Source: Actinomyces marmotae
GTDB lineage: Bacteria; Actinomycetota; Actinomycetes; Actinomycetales; Actinomycetaceae
DNA length: 64,000 nucleotides
Assembly: GCF_013177295.1 (NCBI RefSeq)
Contig: NZ_CP053642.1
Location: forward strand, 1,178,001-1,242,000
Reading direction: 5' to 3'
Within the stretch, counting starts at the first letter, position 1, and the number at the start of each line of letters is the position of its first letter. The translations under genes were made by a program, and so were the position numbers. The notes beneath the pieces are model-generated. The model was given only the letters and a program-made list of their open reading frames with translations, had not been told where the DNA came from and searched no databases. Below, piece by piece: positions 13,035-22,578 of the stretch.

Positions 13035-14056
13035 GCACCCGCGGTCACAGCACCGGCAATGACGAGGTCCCCCTGGGCGACTTCGGGGCCGAGGAGTTCT
13101 ACGACGAGGACGACATCGAGGAGCTCGGCGACGCGGGCCTGACCCCCGGCCAGATCGCCGCCTTCGACGACGGCGCCCTGGCCGAGGAAGAGGAGCTCAG
13201 GCTCATCGAGGAGCGCCGCAGGGCCTCCCGGGGCGGTGAGGATGACCCGCACGTCGACTCCGGGCAGCGCCTCCAGAAGGTCCTCGCCCACGCGGGCGTG
13301 GCCTCCCGCCGGGCCTGCGAGGCGATCATCGCCCAGGGCCGCGTGAGCGTTGACGGCGTCGTCGTCACCGAGGTCGGGGTGCGCGTGGATCCCGCCCGCC
13401 AGGAGATCCGGGTCGACGGCTCGCGCATCCTGACCAACCCCGACGTGCTCACCGTCATGCTGCACAAGCCCGCCGGCGTCGTGACCACCATGGAGGACCC
13501 CGAGGGGCGGCCCACCGTCGCCGAGCTGGGGGAGCGGTACGTGGCCGAGCGCGCCGAAGAGCTCTCCCAGCGGGGCGGCGCGCGGGGCGCGGATCGCGGG
13601 GATGGCGCGGGCGGGCGTATCAGGCTCGTCCACGTGGGGCGCCTCGACACCGACACCGAGGGCCTGCTCCTGCTGTCCAACGACGGCGAGCTCTCCCACC
13701 GGCTCATGCACCCCAGTTACGAGATCTCCAAGACCTACGTGGCGATCGTCCAGGGGAGGGTCGAGCCCTGGGTGCCCCGCAAGCTCAAGCGCGGCATCGA
13801 GCTCGAAGACGGCTTCATCAGCGCCGACCGCGTGGTCATCAAGGACTCCGGGCCCGCGGGCTCGATCCTGGAGATCACCCTGCACTCCGGGCGCAACCGG
13901 ATCGTGCGCCGCATGTGCGACGCCGTCGGGCACCCCGTGATCCGGCTGTCCCGCACCAGGCTCGGGCCATTGGCGCTCGGCGGCCTCAAGCCCGGCGCCA
14001 TGAGGGCTCTCACCGGTGAGGAGATCGCGGCCCTCCAGAGAGAGGTCGGACTATGA
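13031..14056 (+). CDS. rluB: RluB/RsuA-family pseudouridine synthase
   Basis: Converts a uridine in rRNA (23S for RluB) to pseudouridine. An acidic N-terminal extension of about 75 residues precedes the S4 domain (RLQKVLAHAGVASRRACE). The catalytic aspartate is in GRLDTDTEGLLLLSNDG, and the core ends with NRIVRRMCDAVGHPV. At 341 residues it is longer than minimal members because of the extension. Both ends overlap neighbours by 4 bases (scpB and tyrA). Confidence 0.92.
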   Translation: MSTRGHSTGNDEVPLGDFGAEEFYDEDDIEELGDAGLTPGQIAAFDDGALAEEEELRLIEERRRASRGGEDDPHVDSGQRLQKVLAHAGVASRRACEAIIAQGRVSVDGVVVTEVGVRVDPARQEIRVDGSRILTNPDVLTVMLHKPAGVVTTMEDPEGRPTVAELGERYVAERAEELSQRGGARGADRGDGAGGRIRLVHVGRLDTDTEGLLLLSNDGELSHRLMHPSYEISKTYVAIVQGRVEPWVPRKLKRGIELEDGFISADRVVIKDSGPAGSILEITLHSGRNRIVRRMCDAVGHPVIRLSRTRLGPLALGGLKPGAMRALTGEEIAALQREVGL

Positions 14057-15288
14057 GCCGGTTGGAGGGGAATGTCATCCAGGCGGCCCAGCCCGGTCGG
14101 GGGACGGGCGAGGCCGCGGAGGGGGCAGGGGAAGGCCTGGCGGCGCGCCCTCCCGCCGCCACGCGCGGCCCCGTGCTCATCATCGGCACCGGACTGCTCG
14201 GCACCTCGCTCGCGCTCGTCCTGCGGGCGGCCGACGTTCCCGTTCAGCTCCAGGACACCTCGCCCACCTCGCTCGCCCTCGCTCGGGACATGGGCGCTGG
14301 GGCCATCAGGAGGCAGGGGGACCCCGAGCCGGCGCTCGTCGTCGTCGCGACCCCACCCGATGTGGCCGCGCAAGTGGTCGTGGGGGCCCTGGAGGCCCAC
14401 CCCGGGGCGGTGGTCACCGACGTCGCCTCCGTCAAGGCGCGCGTGGGCGCGGAGGTGAGGGCCCGGGCCGGCGCGGCGGCCTCCCGCTACGTGGGCTCGC
14501 ACCCCATGGCCGGCCGGGAGCGCTCGGGGGCCGGGGCCGCTGACTCCGACCTCTTCGCGGGCCGCCCCTGGGTGATCGTCGCCGACGGCGCCGAGCCGGC
14601 GGCCGAGATCGCCGTGCGCAACCTGGCGATGGACGCTGGGGCGGCACCGCTGCGCCTGGGCGCCACCGAGCACGACGACGCCGTCGCCGCCGTCTCGCAC
14701 ATGCCGCAGCTGGTCTCCTCCCTCGTCGCCGCCCGTCTTGAGGCCCTGCCGGAGGCGGCGCTCGAGCTCGCGGGCCAGGGCATCAGGGATGTGACTCGCA
14801 TCGCCGCCTCCGATCCCCGGCTGTGGTCCGCGATCGTGGTTGGCAACGCCGGCCCCGTGGCCGGGCTGCTGCGCGAGCTGCGCGATGATCTCGACGCGCT
14901 CATCAGTGGGATCGAGCCGGCGGCCGTTGACGTCGCCGGAGAGGAGCGAGCCGCTCCGGGCAGGGCCGAGGAGATCGCGCCCGGCGCCGTCAGCGCCATC
15001 TCGGACGTCATGAGGCGAGGCAACGCGGGTCAGGCCCGCATCCCCGGCAAGCACGGCGGGGCCCCCAGGCGCTACGCGGTGGTGCAGGTCCTCGTCCCCG
15101 ACAAGCCCGGCCGCCTGGGCCGCCTGTTCACAGAGGTCGGCGAGGCGGGGGTCAACATCGAGGACTTCTCCATGGAGCACTCCGCCGGACAGAGCGCCGG
15201 CGTGGCCATGATCTCCGTGCTGCCCAGCGCCGCCCAGCCCCTGGAGGCCGCGCTGGATGAGCGGGGCTGGCGGGTAGTCGTCGCCTAA
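14053..15288 (+). CDS. tyrA: Prephenate dehydrogenase with C-terminal ACT domain
   Basis: Oxidatively decarboxylates prephenate in tyrosine biosynthesis. After about 35 disordered residues the Rossmann motif is LIIGTGLLGTSLAL. The family motif SHPMAGRERSG and the later helical domain (HMPQLVSSLVAARLE) follow. The last 75 residues are an ACT domain (VLVPDKPGRLGRLFTEVGEA), which probably gives feedback control by tyrosine. Of 411 residues, all key regions are present. The ATG overlaps the rluB stop. A 454-base repeat-rich gap follows. Confidence 0.93.
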   Translation: MSRLEGNVIQAAQPGRGTGEAAEGAGEGLAARPPAATRGPVLIIGTGLLGTSLALVLRAADVPVQLQDTSPTSLALARDMGAGAIRRQGDPEPALVVVATPPDVAAQVVVGALEAHPGAVVTDVASVKARVGAEVRARAGAAASRYVGSHPMAGRERSGAGAADSDLFAGRPWVIVADGAEPAAEIAVRNLAMDAGAAPLRLGATEHDDAVAAVSHMPQLVSSLVAARLEALPEAALELAGQGIRDVTRIAASDPRLWSAIVVGNAGPVAGLLRELRDDLDALISGIEPAAVDVAGEERAAPGRAEEIAPGAVSAISDVMRRGNAGQARIPGKHGGAPRRYAVVQVLVPDKPGRLGRLFTEVGEAGVNIEDFSMEHSAGQSAGVAMISVLPSAAQPLEAALDERGWRVVVA

Positions 15289-15305
15289 GGCAGGGCGGGG
15301 CTCGC

Positions 15306-15492
15306 CCGTCTCGGCCCGCAAATACCGTCTCGGCCCGCAGGAACCGTCTCAGCCCGCAAATACCGTCTCAGCCCGCAGGAACCGTCTCAGCCCGGATTTG
15401 CGCCCTCATTCTCGCAGTTCGAGGGCGCAACGCCGGGCCGAGGCGGTATATCTGGGGTGAGGGCGTATTTGCGGGCCGAGACGGTTTCTGCG
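15306..15492. repeat. 19-bp tandem repeats with inverted copy and hairpin
   Basis: Four complete 19-base units (15306-15324, 15325-15343, 15344-15362, 15363-15381) share CCGTCTC(G/A)GCCCGCA and alternate between the endings AATA and GGAA. A partial fifth follows at 15382-15395. A hairpin with 10-bp arms TTGCGCCCTC (15398-15407) and GAGGGCGCAA (15421-15430) is next, then an inverted copy of the unit at 15466-15492. The whole forms a large palindromic cluster. It lies in the 454-base gap between tyrA and cmk-der, which holds no gene. Confidence 0.85.
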
Positions 15493-15592
15493 ACGTGACA
15501 GAGTGCCCGGATCGAGCGCGAGCCCCTTACGGATGACCCCTACCCGGCCCGCTGGTCTCTGCGACGTGACAGAGCCCCCGGATCGAGCGCCC
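15487..15592 (+). repeat. Direct repeat, two copies 71 bp apart
   Basis: A stretch of about 33 bases beginning TCTGCGACGTGACAGAG and ending CCCGGATCGAGCGC occurs at 15487 and again at 15558, with two mismatches in the middle. It overlaps the end of the preceding repeat cluster. Confidence 0.75.
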
Positions 15593-15602
15593 ACCCCCGT
15601 CG

Positions 15603-15632
15603 GACCGGTCTCGGTCCTGTTTTCGACCGGTC
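15603..15632. repeat. GACCGGTC 22-bp-period repeat, locus 3 (two boxes)
   Basis: Boxes at 15603-15610 and 15625-15632, spaced 22 bases, with the same TGTTTTC spacer tail and orientation as loci 1 and 2. It lies about 110 bases before cmk-der. Confidence 0.85.
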
Positions 15633-15742
15633 TCGGTGAGGGGGAGGGGGAGGACGGGGTGGCTTTGGCGCGAGCGCGGGGGAATATGGGACGCTTGGCC
15701 GGTTGAGCGCGCGAGCGCATCGCGAGGAAGGGCCGGGAGCAC

Positions 15743-17929
15743 ATGGGAATCGTCGTCGCCATTGACGGACCGAGCGGGTCGGGCAAGTCCACCGTCGCCA
15801 AGCGGGTCGCCGCCGCGCTGGGCCTGGCCTACCTCGACACCGGCGCCATGTACCGGGCCGCCGCCTGGTGGTGCGAGCGCACCGGCATCGACCTGACCGC
15901 CGAGGAGGTGGACGCGGGAGCCGTCACCCGCGCAGTCCTCACCATGCCCCTCGACATGGGCCTCGATCCCACGGCCCCGGGGGTGGCCAGCGATGGCGTC
16001 GACATCGCCGAGGCCATCCGCGACCCGCATATCGCCTCCGTCGTCTCGAGGGTCGCCACCAACCTGGACGTGCGCGCCGAGCTCGCCCGCCTCCAGCGCG
16101 AGATCATCGCGGGCGAGTCCCGCGACGCCGTCGGTCCTCACCGCTCCTTCAGCGCGGGGGAGGGGATCGTCGCCGAGGGGCGCGACATCACCACCGTCAT
16201 CGCCCCCGACGCCGACGTCCGCCTCCTGGTGACTGCCAGTGAGGAGGCCCGCCTGGCCCGCCGCGCGGGGGACCTGGAGGCCGCGGGCAAGAGTGTGGAC
16301 GCCGCCGCCCTACGCGACCAGGTGGTGCGCCGCGACCGGGACGACGCCACCGTCTCCCAGTTCCTCACCGCCCCCGAGGGCGTCACCGTCGTGGACTCCT
16401 CCGATATGACGCTTGAGGAGACCGTCGAGCACGTCCTGGGCCTCATCGAGGCCGCCCGCGTCGAGGCCGCCGAGCGCGACCAGGATGATGAGCGTCGGGC
16501 CGATGCCCTGCGCGCGGGCCTGGAGGAGTACGAGCTCGTTGAGGAGGACGTCGCCCTCCTCAACGGCGAGGAGGAACTCCCCTCCGGCGACGGCGCCTTC
16601 GAGGCGGGGCTGCCGGTGCTCGCCGTGGTGGGGCGCCCGAACGTCGGCAAGTCCACCCTCGTCAACCGGGTTCTCGGGCGTCGCGAGGCCGTCGTCCAGG
16701 ACAGGCCGGGCGTCACCCGCGACCGCGTCTCCTATCCCGCCGAATGGGTCGGCCGGCGCTTCACCATCGTGGACACCGGTGGCTGGGAGGTCGATGTCGA
16801 GGGCCTCGAAGCCTCCGTCGCTTCCCAGGCCGAGGTGGCCGTGGAGCTCGCCGACGCCGTCCTGCTCGTCGTTGACGCGCAGGTGGGCATCACCGAGGCC
16901 GACGCCCAGGTGGTCCGCCTCCTGCGGCGCAGCGGCAAGCCGGTTGTGCTGGCCGCCAACAAGGTGGACTCCCCGGCCCAGGAGGGCGACGCCGCGGCCC
17001 TGTGGAACCTGGGCCTGGGCGAGCCCTACCCCGTCTCGGCCCTCCACGGGCGCGGCAGCGGTGAGGTTCTTGACGCCTGCATGGAGGTGCTACCAGAGGT
17101 CTCGGCCGTCGCCCCCGCCGCCCCCGAGGGGCGGATGCACCGCATCGCCCTCGTGGGGCGCCCGAACGTCGGCAAGTCCTCACTGCTGAACTCCATCGCC
17201 GGGCAGGACCGCGTCGTCGTCAATGAGTTGGCCGGCACCACCCGGGACCCCGTGGATGAGATCATCGAGCTCGACGGGCGCCAGTGGGTGTTCGTCGACA
17301 CCGCGGGCATCCGCCGCCGGGTGCGCCAGTCGCGGGGTGCCGACTACTACGCCGTCCTGCGAACCCAGGGGGCCATTGAGAAGGCGGAGGTCGCCGTCGT
17401 CCTCCTGGACGCCTCCGAGCCGATCACCGAGCAGGACGTGCGCGTCATCCAGCAGGCGGTTGACGCCGGGCGCGCGCTCGTGCTGGTCAATAACAAGTGG
17501 GACCTCGTGGACGAGGACCGCCAGAAGATGCTCCGGTGGGAGATCGAGCACGACCTCGCGCATGTCTCCTGGGCTCCGCACATCAACCTCGCCGCCGCCA
17601 CCGGCTGGCACACGAACAGGCTCGTGCGCGCTCTCGACGCGGCCCTGGAGGGGTGGGGCACCCGCGTGCCTACCGGCCGCCTCAACTCTTTCCTCGGCGA
17701 GCTCCAGGCCGCCAACCCGCACCCGTTGCGAGGCGGCAAGCAGCCCCGCATCCTCTTCGCCACTCAGGCGCAGGTGCGCCCGCCGCGCATCGTCATTTTC
17801 ACCACCGGTTTCCTCGACGCCGGCTACCGGCGCTTCATCGAGCGCCGCCTGCGCGAGGAGTTCGGCTTCGTCGGCTCGCCCATCCAGATCGGCGTGCGGG
17901 TGCGCGAGAAGCGCGAGCGCAGGCGCTGA
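15743..17929 (+). CDS. cmk-der: Fused cytidylate kinase / Der (EngA) GTPase
   Basis: One 728-residue frame joins two enzymes that are often adjacent genes. Residues about 1-225 are cytidylate kinase, phosphorylating CMP and dCMP: Walker A is GPSGSGKST, followed by [10 protein letters not shown] and [13 protein letters not shown]. An acidic linker of about 65 residues follows. Residues about 290-728 are Der, a ribosome-assembly GTPase with two G domains: [10 protein letters not shown] near 295 and [10 protein letters not shown] near 471, NKVD and NKWD motifs, and the C-terminal KH-like domain ending in [10 protein letters not shown]. No stop or shift separates the halves. Such fusions are known in some Actinomycetota. 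Confidence 0.95.
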   Translation: MGIVVAIDGPSGSGKSTVAKRVAAALGLAYLDTGAMYRAAAWWCERTGIDLTAEEVDAGAVTRAVLTMPLDMGLDPTAPGVASDGVDIAEAIRDPHIASVVSRVATNLDVRAELARLQREIIAGESRDAVGPHRSFSAGEGIVAEGRDITTVIAPDADVRLLVTASEEARLARRAGDLEAAGKSVDAAALRDQVVRRDRDDATVSQFLTAPEGVTVVDSSDMTLEETVEHVLGLIEAARVEAAERDQDDERRADALRAGLEEYELVEEDVALLNGEEELPSGDGAFEAGLPVLAVVGRPNVGKSTLVNRVLGRREAVVQDRPGVTRDRVSYPAEWVGRRFTIVDTGGWEVDVEGLEASVASQAEVAVELADAVLLVVDAQVGITEADAQVVRLLRRSGKPVVLAANKVDSPAQEGDAAALWNLGLGEPYPVSALHGRGSGEVLDACMEVLPEVSAVAPAAPEGRMHRIALVGRPNVGKSSLLNSIAGQDRVVVNELAGTTRDPVDEIIELDGRQWVFVDTAGIRRRVRQSRGADYYAVLRTQGAIEKAEVAVVLLDASEPITEQDVRVIQQAVDAGRALVLVNNKWDLVDEDRQKMLRWEIEHDLAHVSWAPHINLAAATGWHTNRLVRALDAALEGWGTRVPTGRLNSFLGELQAANPHPLRGGKQPRILFATQAQVRPPRIVIFTTGFLDAGYRRFIERRLREEFGFVGSPIQIGVRVREKRERRR

Positions 17930-18005
17930 GACGAAGGCGCTCCCAGACTCGCGGGAAGCGGCGGGCCCAGGGCTGGAATCCTGGACCTCGCGCGGCGGCA
18001 GGCCC

Positions 18006-18011
18006 TACGAT
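18006..18011 (+). promoter_or_regulatory. -10 box for leaderless VOC-protein transcript
   Basis: TACGAT begins exactly 12 bases before the ATG at 18018. A possible -35 (TGGACC, 17982-17987) lies 18 bases upstream of it. There is no ribosome site between box and start. Confidence 0.6.
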
Positions 18012-18017
18012 GGGCGG

Positions 18018-18416
18018 ATGATTGACCACATCTCGCTGGCCGTCACAGTGCCCGACGTCTCAACCGACTTCTACGCCAAGGCCCTTGCCCCGCTCGGCTA
18101 CGCCGTCGTCATGGAGATGGGGCCCGTGCGCGCCCTGGGAGCTGCGGGGGAGGAGGACAGGAAGGCTGCCCCCGAGCTGTGGCTTGTGCCTGAGCAGCAT
18201 CCCACGACGATCCACCTGGCGCTGGCGGCCGCGAGTCCGCAGCAGGTGGACGCCTTCCACGCGGCAGCACTGGCGGCGGGCGGTCGGGACAACGGCGGCC
18301 CTGGGGAGCGCGCTCACTACCACCCCGGCTACTACGCCGCCTTCGTCCTGGACCCCGACGGGCACAACCTTGAGGTCGTCTGCCACAACGGCCCCGTGGG
18401 GCAGGCGCCGGCCTGA
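18018..18416 (+). CDS. VOC/glyoxalase-family protein
   Basis: A 132-residue single-module protein of the vicinal-oxygen-chelate fold. It starts MIDHISLAVTVPDVSTDFY (metal-ligand histidine region) and ends FVLDPDGHNLEVVCHN, the usual second half with the acidic ligand. The substrate cannot be read from sequence; relatives include lactoylglutathione-lyase-like and antibiotic-resistance proteins. The ATG at 18018 is chosen because it starts the fold and sits 12 bases after TACGAT. It lies alone between cmk-der and pgi. Confidence 0.82.
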   Translation: MIDHISLAVTVPDVSTDFYAKALAPLGYAVVMEMGPVRALGAAGEEDRKAAPELWLVPEQHPTTIHLALAAASPQQVDAFHAAALAAGGRDNGGPGERAHYHPGYYAAFVLDPDGHNLEVVCHNGPVGQAPA

Positions 18417-18499
18417 CACTCCTGACGGGCGGCGCCCAACGCTCGTCTTAGGCGGGGGACCGGAGTCCGGGTCCCAAGCGGCTGGGGAGGGCGAGCGAC

Positions 18500-18505
18500 T
18501 AGGCT
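18500..18505 (+). promoter_or_regulatory. -10 box for leaderless pgi transcript
   Basis: TAGGCT begins exactly 12 bases before the pgi ATG at 18512. No ribosome site is seen between them. Confidence 0.6.
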
Positions 18506-18511
18506 GGGTCC

Positions 18512-20167
18512 ATGCTGAATCCGGTTGACCCCACCACCACGCCCGCCTGGACCCGCCTCACCGAGTTGCGTATCGGGATGCGCCCTGACCTGCGCGCCTG
18601 GTTCGCCCAGGACCCCGAGCGCGCCGAGCGCTTCACCTACCAGGTCGGGGACCTGACCATCGACCTGTCCAAGAACCTCCTGACCGACGACGTCCGCGAC
18701 GCCCTGGCCTCCCTGGCCATCGAGGTGGACGTTCCCGGGCGCCGCGACGCCATGTACGCCGGTGAGCGCATCAACGTCACCGAGGACCGCGCCGTCCTCC
18801 ACACCGCCCTGCGCCGCCCGGCCGACGACGCGCTCATGGTCGATGGCCAGGACGTCGTCGGCGACGTCCACAAGGTCCTCGACCGCGTCTACGACTTCGC
18901 GCGCCGCGTGCGCTCCGGCCAGTGGGTCGGCGTGACCGGCAAGCGCATCGAGACCGTCGTCAACATCGGCATCGGCGGGTCCGACCTCGGCCCCGTCATG
19001 GTCTACGAGGCCCTCAAGCCCTACGTCCAGGACGGCCTGGAGTGCCGCTTCATCTCCAATATAGACCCCAACGACTGCGCGGAGAAGGTCAAGGGCCTCA
19101 ACCCCGAGACCACCTTGTTCATCATCGCCTCCAAGACCTTCACCACCCTGGAGACCCTCACCAACGCGCGCATGGCCCGCGACTGGTTCCTCTCCGCGCT
19201 GACTGAGCGCGGCATCAGCGCCGAGGGCGCCATCGCCAAGCACTTCGTGGCCGTCTCCACCGCCCTGGACAAGGTCGCCGAGTTCGGCATCGACCCCGAC
19301 AACGCCTTCGGCTTCTGGAACTGGGTCGGCGGGCGCTACTCCGTGGACTCCGCCGTCGGCACCGTGCTCGCCGTCGCCATCGGCCCGGAGAACTTCGCGG
19401 ACTTCCTGGCCGGCTTCCACGCCGTCGACGAGCACTTCGCCACCAAGGACCCGGCGGAGAACGCGCCCATGCTCATGGGCCTGCTCAACGTCTGGTACGT
19501 CAACTTCTTCCACGCCGCCAGCCACGCGGTGCTGCCCTACTCGCAGTACCTGCACCGCTTCCCCGCCTACCTCCAGCAGCTCACCATGGAGTCCAACGGC
19601 AAGTCCGTGCGCTGGGACGGATCCTCGGTCACCACCGAGACCGGTGAGATCTTCTGGGGCGAGGCCGGCACCAACGGGCAGCACGCCTTCTACCAGCTCA
19701 TCCACCAGGGCACCCAGCTCATCCCCGCTGACTTCATCGCCGTGGCCAACCCCGCCCACCCGGTGACCGACGGCGGCGTCGACGTCCACGAGTTGTTCCT
19801 GTCCAACTACCTCGCCCAGACGGCCGCGCTCGCCTTCGGCAAGACCGCCGAGGAGGTGCGCGCTGAGGGCACACCGGAGCCGATCGTCCCCGCCCGGGTC
19901 TTCGCCGGCAACAAGCCGACGACGTCGATCCTCGCCCCCGCGCTCACCCCGAGCGTCGTGGGCCAGCTCATCGCCCTGTACGAGCACATCACCTTCACCC
20001 AGGGCATCGTGTGGGGCATCGACTCTTTCGACCAGTGGGGCGTCGAGCTCGGCAAGAAGCTCGCCCTGGAGATCGCGCCGGCCGTGCAGGGCGACGCCGA
20101 CGCGCTGGCCGCGCAGGACTCCTCCACGCAGGCCCTCATCCGCCGCTACCGGGAGCTGCGTCACTGA
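18512..20167 (+). CDS. pgi: Glucose-6-phosphate isomerase
   Basis: Interconverts glucose 6-phosphate and fructose 6-phosphate. The 551-residue protein is of the long bacterial type. It shows [18 protein letters not shown], the signature [18 protein letters not shown] with active-site residues, and the C-terminal [17 protein letters not shown] with the catalytic lysine. The leaderless-type -10 box fixes the start. The following gene begins 9 bases after the stop. Confidence 0.97.
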   Translation: MLNPVDPTTTPAWTRLTELRIGMRPDLRAWFAQDPERAERFTYQVGDLTIDLSKNLLTDDVRDALASLAIEVDVPGRRDAMYAGERINVTEDRAVLHTALRRPADDALMVDGQDVVGDVHKVLDRVYDFARRVRSGQWVGVTGKRIETVVNIGIGGSDLGPVMVYEALKPYVQDGLECRFISNIDPNDCAEKVKGLNPETTLFIIASKTFTTLETLTNARMARDWFLSALTERGISAEGAIAKHFVAVSTALDKVAEFGIDPDNAFGFWNWVGGRYSVDSAVGTVLAVAIGPENFADFLAGFHAVDEHFATKDPAENAPMLMGLLNVWYVNFFHAASHAVLPYSQYLHRFPAYLQQLTMESNGKSVRWDGSSVTTETGEIFWGEAGTNGQHAFYQLIHQGTQLIPADFIAVANPAHPVTDGGVDVHELFLSNYLAQTAALAFGKTAEEVRAEGTPEPIVPARVFAGNKPTTSILAPALTPSVVGQLIALYEHITFTQGIVWGIDSFDQWGVELGKKLALEIAPAVQGDADALAAQDSSTQALIRRYRELRH

Positions 20168-20175
20168 GCGCCGCC

Positions 20176-21366
20176 ATGACCCCTCAGGACCGCGCCCCGT
20201 GGGCGCCCATCATCAGTGACGGGCGCCTGCGGGCCCTGTCCGACGCCGAGCGCGCCCGGTACTCGCGCAACATGCTCGTCCCCGAGGTCGGCGTGACGGG
20301 ACAGCGGCGCATCCGGGCAGCCCGCGTGCTGCTCATCGGGGCGGGCGGCCTCGGCGCGCCCGCCGCGCTTTACCTCGCCGCCGCCGGAGTGGGGACGCTC
20401 GGGATTGTCGAGTTCGACGTCGTCGACGCCTCTAACCTCCAGCGGCAGATCATCCACACGACGGCGGGAGTTGGCGCCTCGAAGGCGCGCTCGGCGGCGT
20501 CGGCGATCACCGCCCTCAACCCCGATGTCGAGGTCATCCTCCACGAGGAGCGGCTCGATGCCGCCAACGCGCTCGACCTTCTGGAGGGCTGGGACGTGGT
20601 GGTGGACGGCACCGACAACTTCCCGACCCGCTACCTCGTGGGCGACGCCTGCGCCATGCTCGGCATCCCGCTCGTCCACGGCGCGGTCCTGCACTCGGCG
20701 GGCCAGGTGGGGGTCTTCGACGCCGCCCGGGGGCCCTGCCACCGATGCCTCCACCCAGAGCCGCCGCCACCGGGCTCCGTGCCCTCCTGCGCCGAGGCCG
20801 GCGTGCTCGGCGTCCTGCCGGGCATCATCGGCACCATGCAGGCCGCCGAGGCCCTCAAGCTCATCGTCGGGGGAGGCGAGCCGCTTATCGGCCGCCTCCT
20901 GCTCCTGGACGCCTGGGGCGCCGACGTGCGCGAGGTGCCCGTGGCCAAGCGACCGGGCTGCGCCCTGTGCGGGGCGAGCCCGACCATCACGAGTCTTGAG
21001 GCGGCGCAGGACGCCTGCGCCGCGCCTGAACCAGCACAACCGAACGAGGAGACCATGAGCACCATCACCGTATCTGAGCTGCGCGCCCGTATCGCGGCGG
21101 GGGAGAGGCCCGGTGAGGCCTACACCATCCTGGACGTGCGTGAGGCCGACGAGGTCGCCGCCATGCCCGTGGAAGGGGCGGCCCACATCCCGCTGGGGGA
21201 GGTGGTCGAGCGAGCCGGGGAGTTGGACGCCGGCAAGGAGACGGTGGTGACCTGCCAGGGCGGCACCCGCTCCAAGAGGGCCATCGAGGCCCTTCAGGCC
21301 GCGGGGTACGCGGGAGCGCTGACTAACCTTGAGGGCGGCGCCCGCGCCTGGTACGAGAGCGCCTGA
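20176..21366 (+). CDS. moeZ: MoeZ-like adenylyltransferase/sulfurtransferase (ThiF-rhodanese)
   Basis: E1-like enzyme that adenylates the C-terminus of small sulfur carriers (MoaD/ThiS type) and then passes sulfur from its rhodanese domain. Residues about 1-285 are the ThiF/MoeB domain: ARYSRNMLVPEVG, the nucleotide loop LIGAGGLGAPA, VDGTDNFPTRYL and zinc cysteines in CHRC and CALC. Residues about 295-396 are rhodanese with the active-site cysteine in VVTCQGGTRSKRA. The ATG at 20176 follows the pgi stop closely, and upstream in-frame starts lie inside pgi. Sulfur-carrier partners are not in view, so the target pathway (molybdopterin or thiamine) is open. Confidence 0.9.
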   Translation: MTPQDRAPWAPIISDGRLRALSDAERARYSRNMLVPEVGVTGQRRIRAARVLLIGAGGLGAPAALYLAAAGVGTLGIVEFDVVDASNLQRQIIHTTAGVGASKARSAASAITALNPDVEVILHEERLDAANALDLLEGWDVVVDGTDNFPTRYLVGDACAMLGIPLVHGAVLHSAGQVGVFDAARGPCHRCLHPEPPPPGSVPSCAEAGVLGVLPGIIGTMQAAEALKLIVGGGEPLIGRLLLLDAWGADVREVPVAKRPGCALCGASPTITSLEAAQDACAAPEPAQPNEETMSTITVSELRARIAAGERPGEAYTILDVREADEVAAMPVEGAAHIPLGEVVERAGELDAGKETVVTCQGGTRSKRAIEALQAAGYAGALTNLEGGARAWYESA

Positions 21367-21388
21367 GGCGCCCGCGCGGGCCGGTCAC

Positions 21389-21430
21389 GGCGGGATCGTG
21401 ACGCGGCGGGATCATGACGCGGCGGGATCA
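21389..21430 (+). repeat. 16-bp tandem repeat, 2.6 copies
   Basis: GGCGGGATCGTGACGC at 21389-21404, a near copy at 21405-21420 and a partial copy at 21421-21430, between moeZ and tRNA-Pro. Confidence 0.7.
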
Positions 21431-21503
21431 GTTGACTCCGCCGTCGCGCCTGCCGTGACCGGCGTCACCGCGCTCCGGTTTCGCCTGCGGGGCCGTGGTG
21501 GGC

Positions 21504-21509
21504 TAAGGT
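21504..21509 (+). promoter_or_regulatory. Predicted -10 box for tRNA-Pro
   Basis: TAAGGT lies 68 bases before the tRNA 5' end. No strong -35 box is seen. Confidence 0.4.
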
Positions 21510-21571
21510 TCTACACGTTCCAAGCGGAGCCGAGCGGCGGAGGGGACTCCAGTCGCAGGGCCGTGAGGCAA

Positions 21572-21648
<77 letters not shown>

Positions 21649-21666
21649 TCAACTTCATACATTAAT

Positions 21667-21698
21667 CCGCGTCATGGTTCCCCATGGCGCGGGTTTTT
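21667..21698 (+). terminator. Intrinsic terminator of tRNA-Pro
   Basis: Arms CCGCGTCATGG (21667-21677) and CCATGGCGCGG (21682-21692) pair with one mismatch around TTCC and are followed by GTTTTT. This is the clearest canonical terminator in the window. Confidence 0.85.
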
Positions 21699-21916
21699 GC
21701 TTGTCTCGGGCTGCTTGATGGGTCTTCTGGGTGGGTTCGGGCTTGGTCTGGTGGATTGGATGGGGGCTCATGAGGCCGACTCCCAGGCCTGATCCGTTCT
21801 GGTGACCCCCTGCTTGTGGGCCTGGAGTGCCCACCTTCTCTGCTTCTTCTCGCTCTTCAGGCCCCTCTTGCGCGCCCAGGGTGTCTGTGTCCTCTCCAAT
21901 CCAGGCCAGGATACTG

Positions 21917-22400
21917 TTAAAAGTGGTTGACTGCTTGCCCTATCTCGGTGACCAGGTTCTTGGATTTGAACTCGGTGATGGAGGCCATGATGCCGTGCAG
22001 GAGTAGACCGCCGGGGGCTGGTCGATGTTCTCGCTGATGGGGACCAGGCGGGTTCCCTAGTCGTCGAGGCTCTGCCCCAGGGCGGTTTCGTTGTAGCAGT
22101 CGCGCACCAGGCGGTCGAGTTTGTGCACGATGATGTAGTCGATGCCCGGCCGTGCCGCTGCCTCCTCATTGAGGAAGCGCAGCATGTCCTGGAGGGCGGG
22201 TCGTTGGGTGGTAGCGGCGGACAGGCCCCTTCGATGAGCTCCTTGACGATGATCGCCCTGAGGCTCATCGCCTTGCGCGTGTAGGTGGCTCGTTGGGCGG
22301 GGATGGAGAAGCCCTGCTCCCAACCACCGCGTCTGGCCTGTTCATGGGAGGAGACCGGTAAGTAGGCCACGACTCGTCCTGGTGTCAGGTCGGCTGCCAT
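21917..22400 (-). pseudogene. Large serine recombinase, N-terminal remnant
   Basis: Read from the ATG at 22400 the frame gives VVAYLPVSSHEQARRGG and GFSIPAQRATY, the catalytic start of serine recombinases with the nucleophile serine. The frame then shifts: a second frame (within 22323-22057) gives RPALQDMLRFLNEEAA and IDYIIVHKLDRLVRD. Then come a stop, the third piece ENIDQPP, and a further shift to LLHGIMASITEFKSKNL before a stop at 21917. The long C-terminal domains of a working integrase are absent. It is a dead integration or resolution enzyme whose presence supports a mobile origin for the island. Confidence 0.85.
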
Positions 22401-22578
22401 GGCGGCCAACGGATCTTGGCGCGAGGGGCAGGCCAGCCCGTGGGCGTGGCGTTCCGGTTCCCGGCCACAGTGTCTCTTGACGGTTGTGGCCTTCACCTGG
22501 GTATTGAGCGCCAGACCAAGGACTTAGACGGTGAGTAAAGCTACGATCCTCAAGTGGTGGATCAGGTTTCCCCGATGG

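Noticed and set aside
15306..15395. CRISPR-like array before cmk-der
   Set aside because: The 19-base units abut without spacers, so it is a simple tandem repeat.
18332..20164. 610-residue minus-strand open frame opposite pgi
   Set aside because: It mirrors pgi, has low-complexity composition and no family motif, while pgi has all catalytic motifs.
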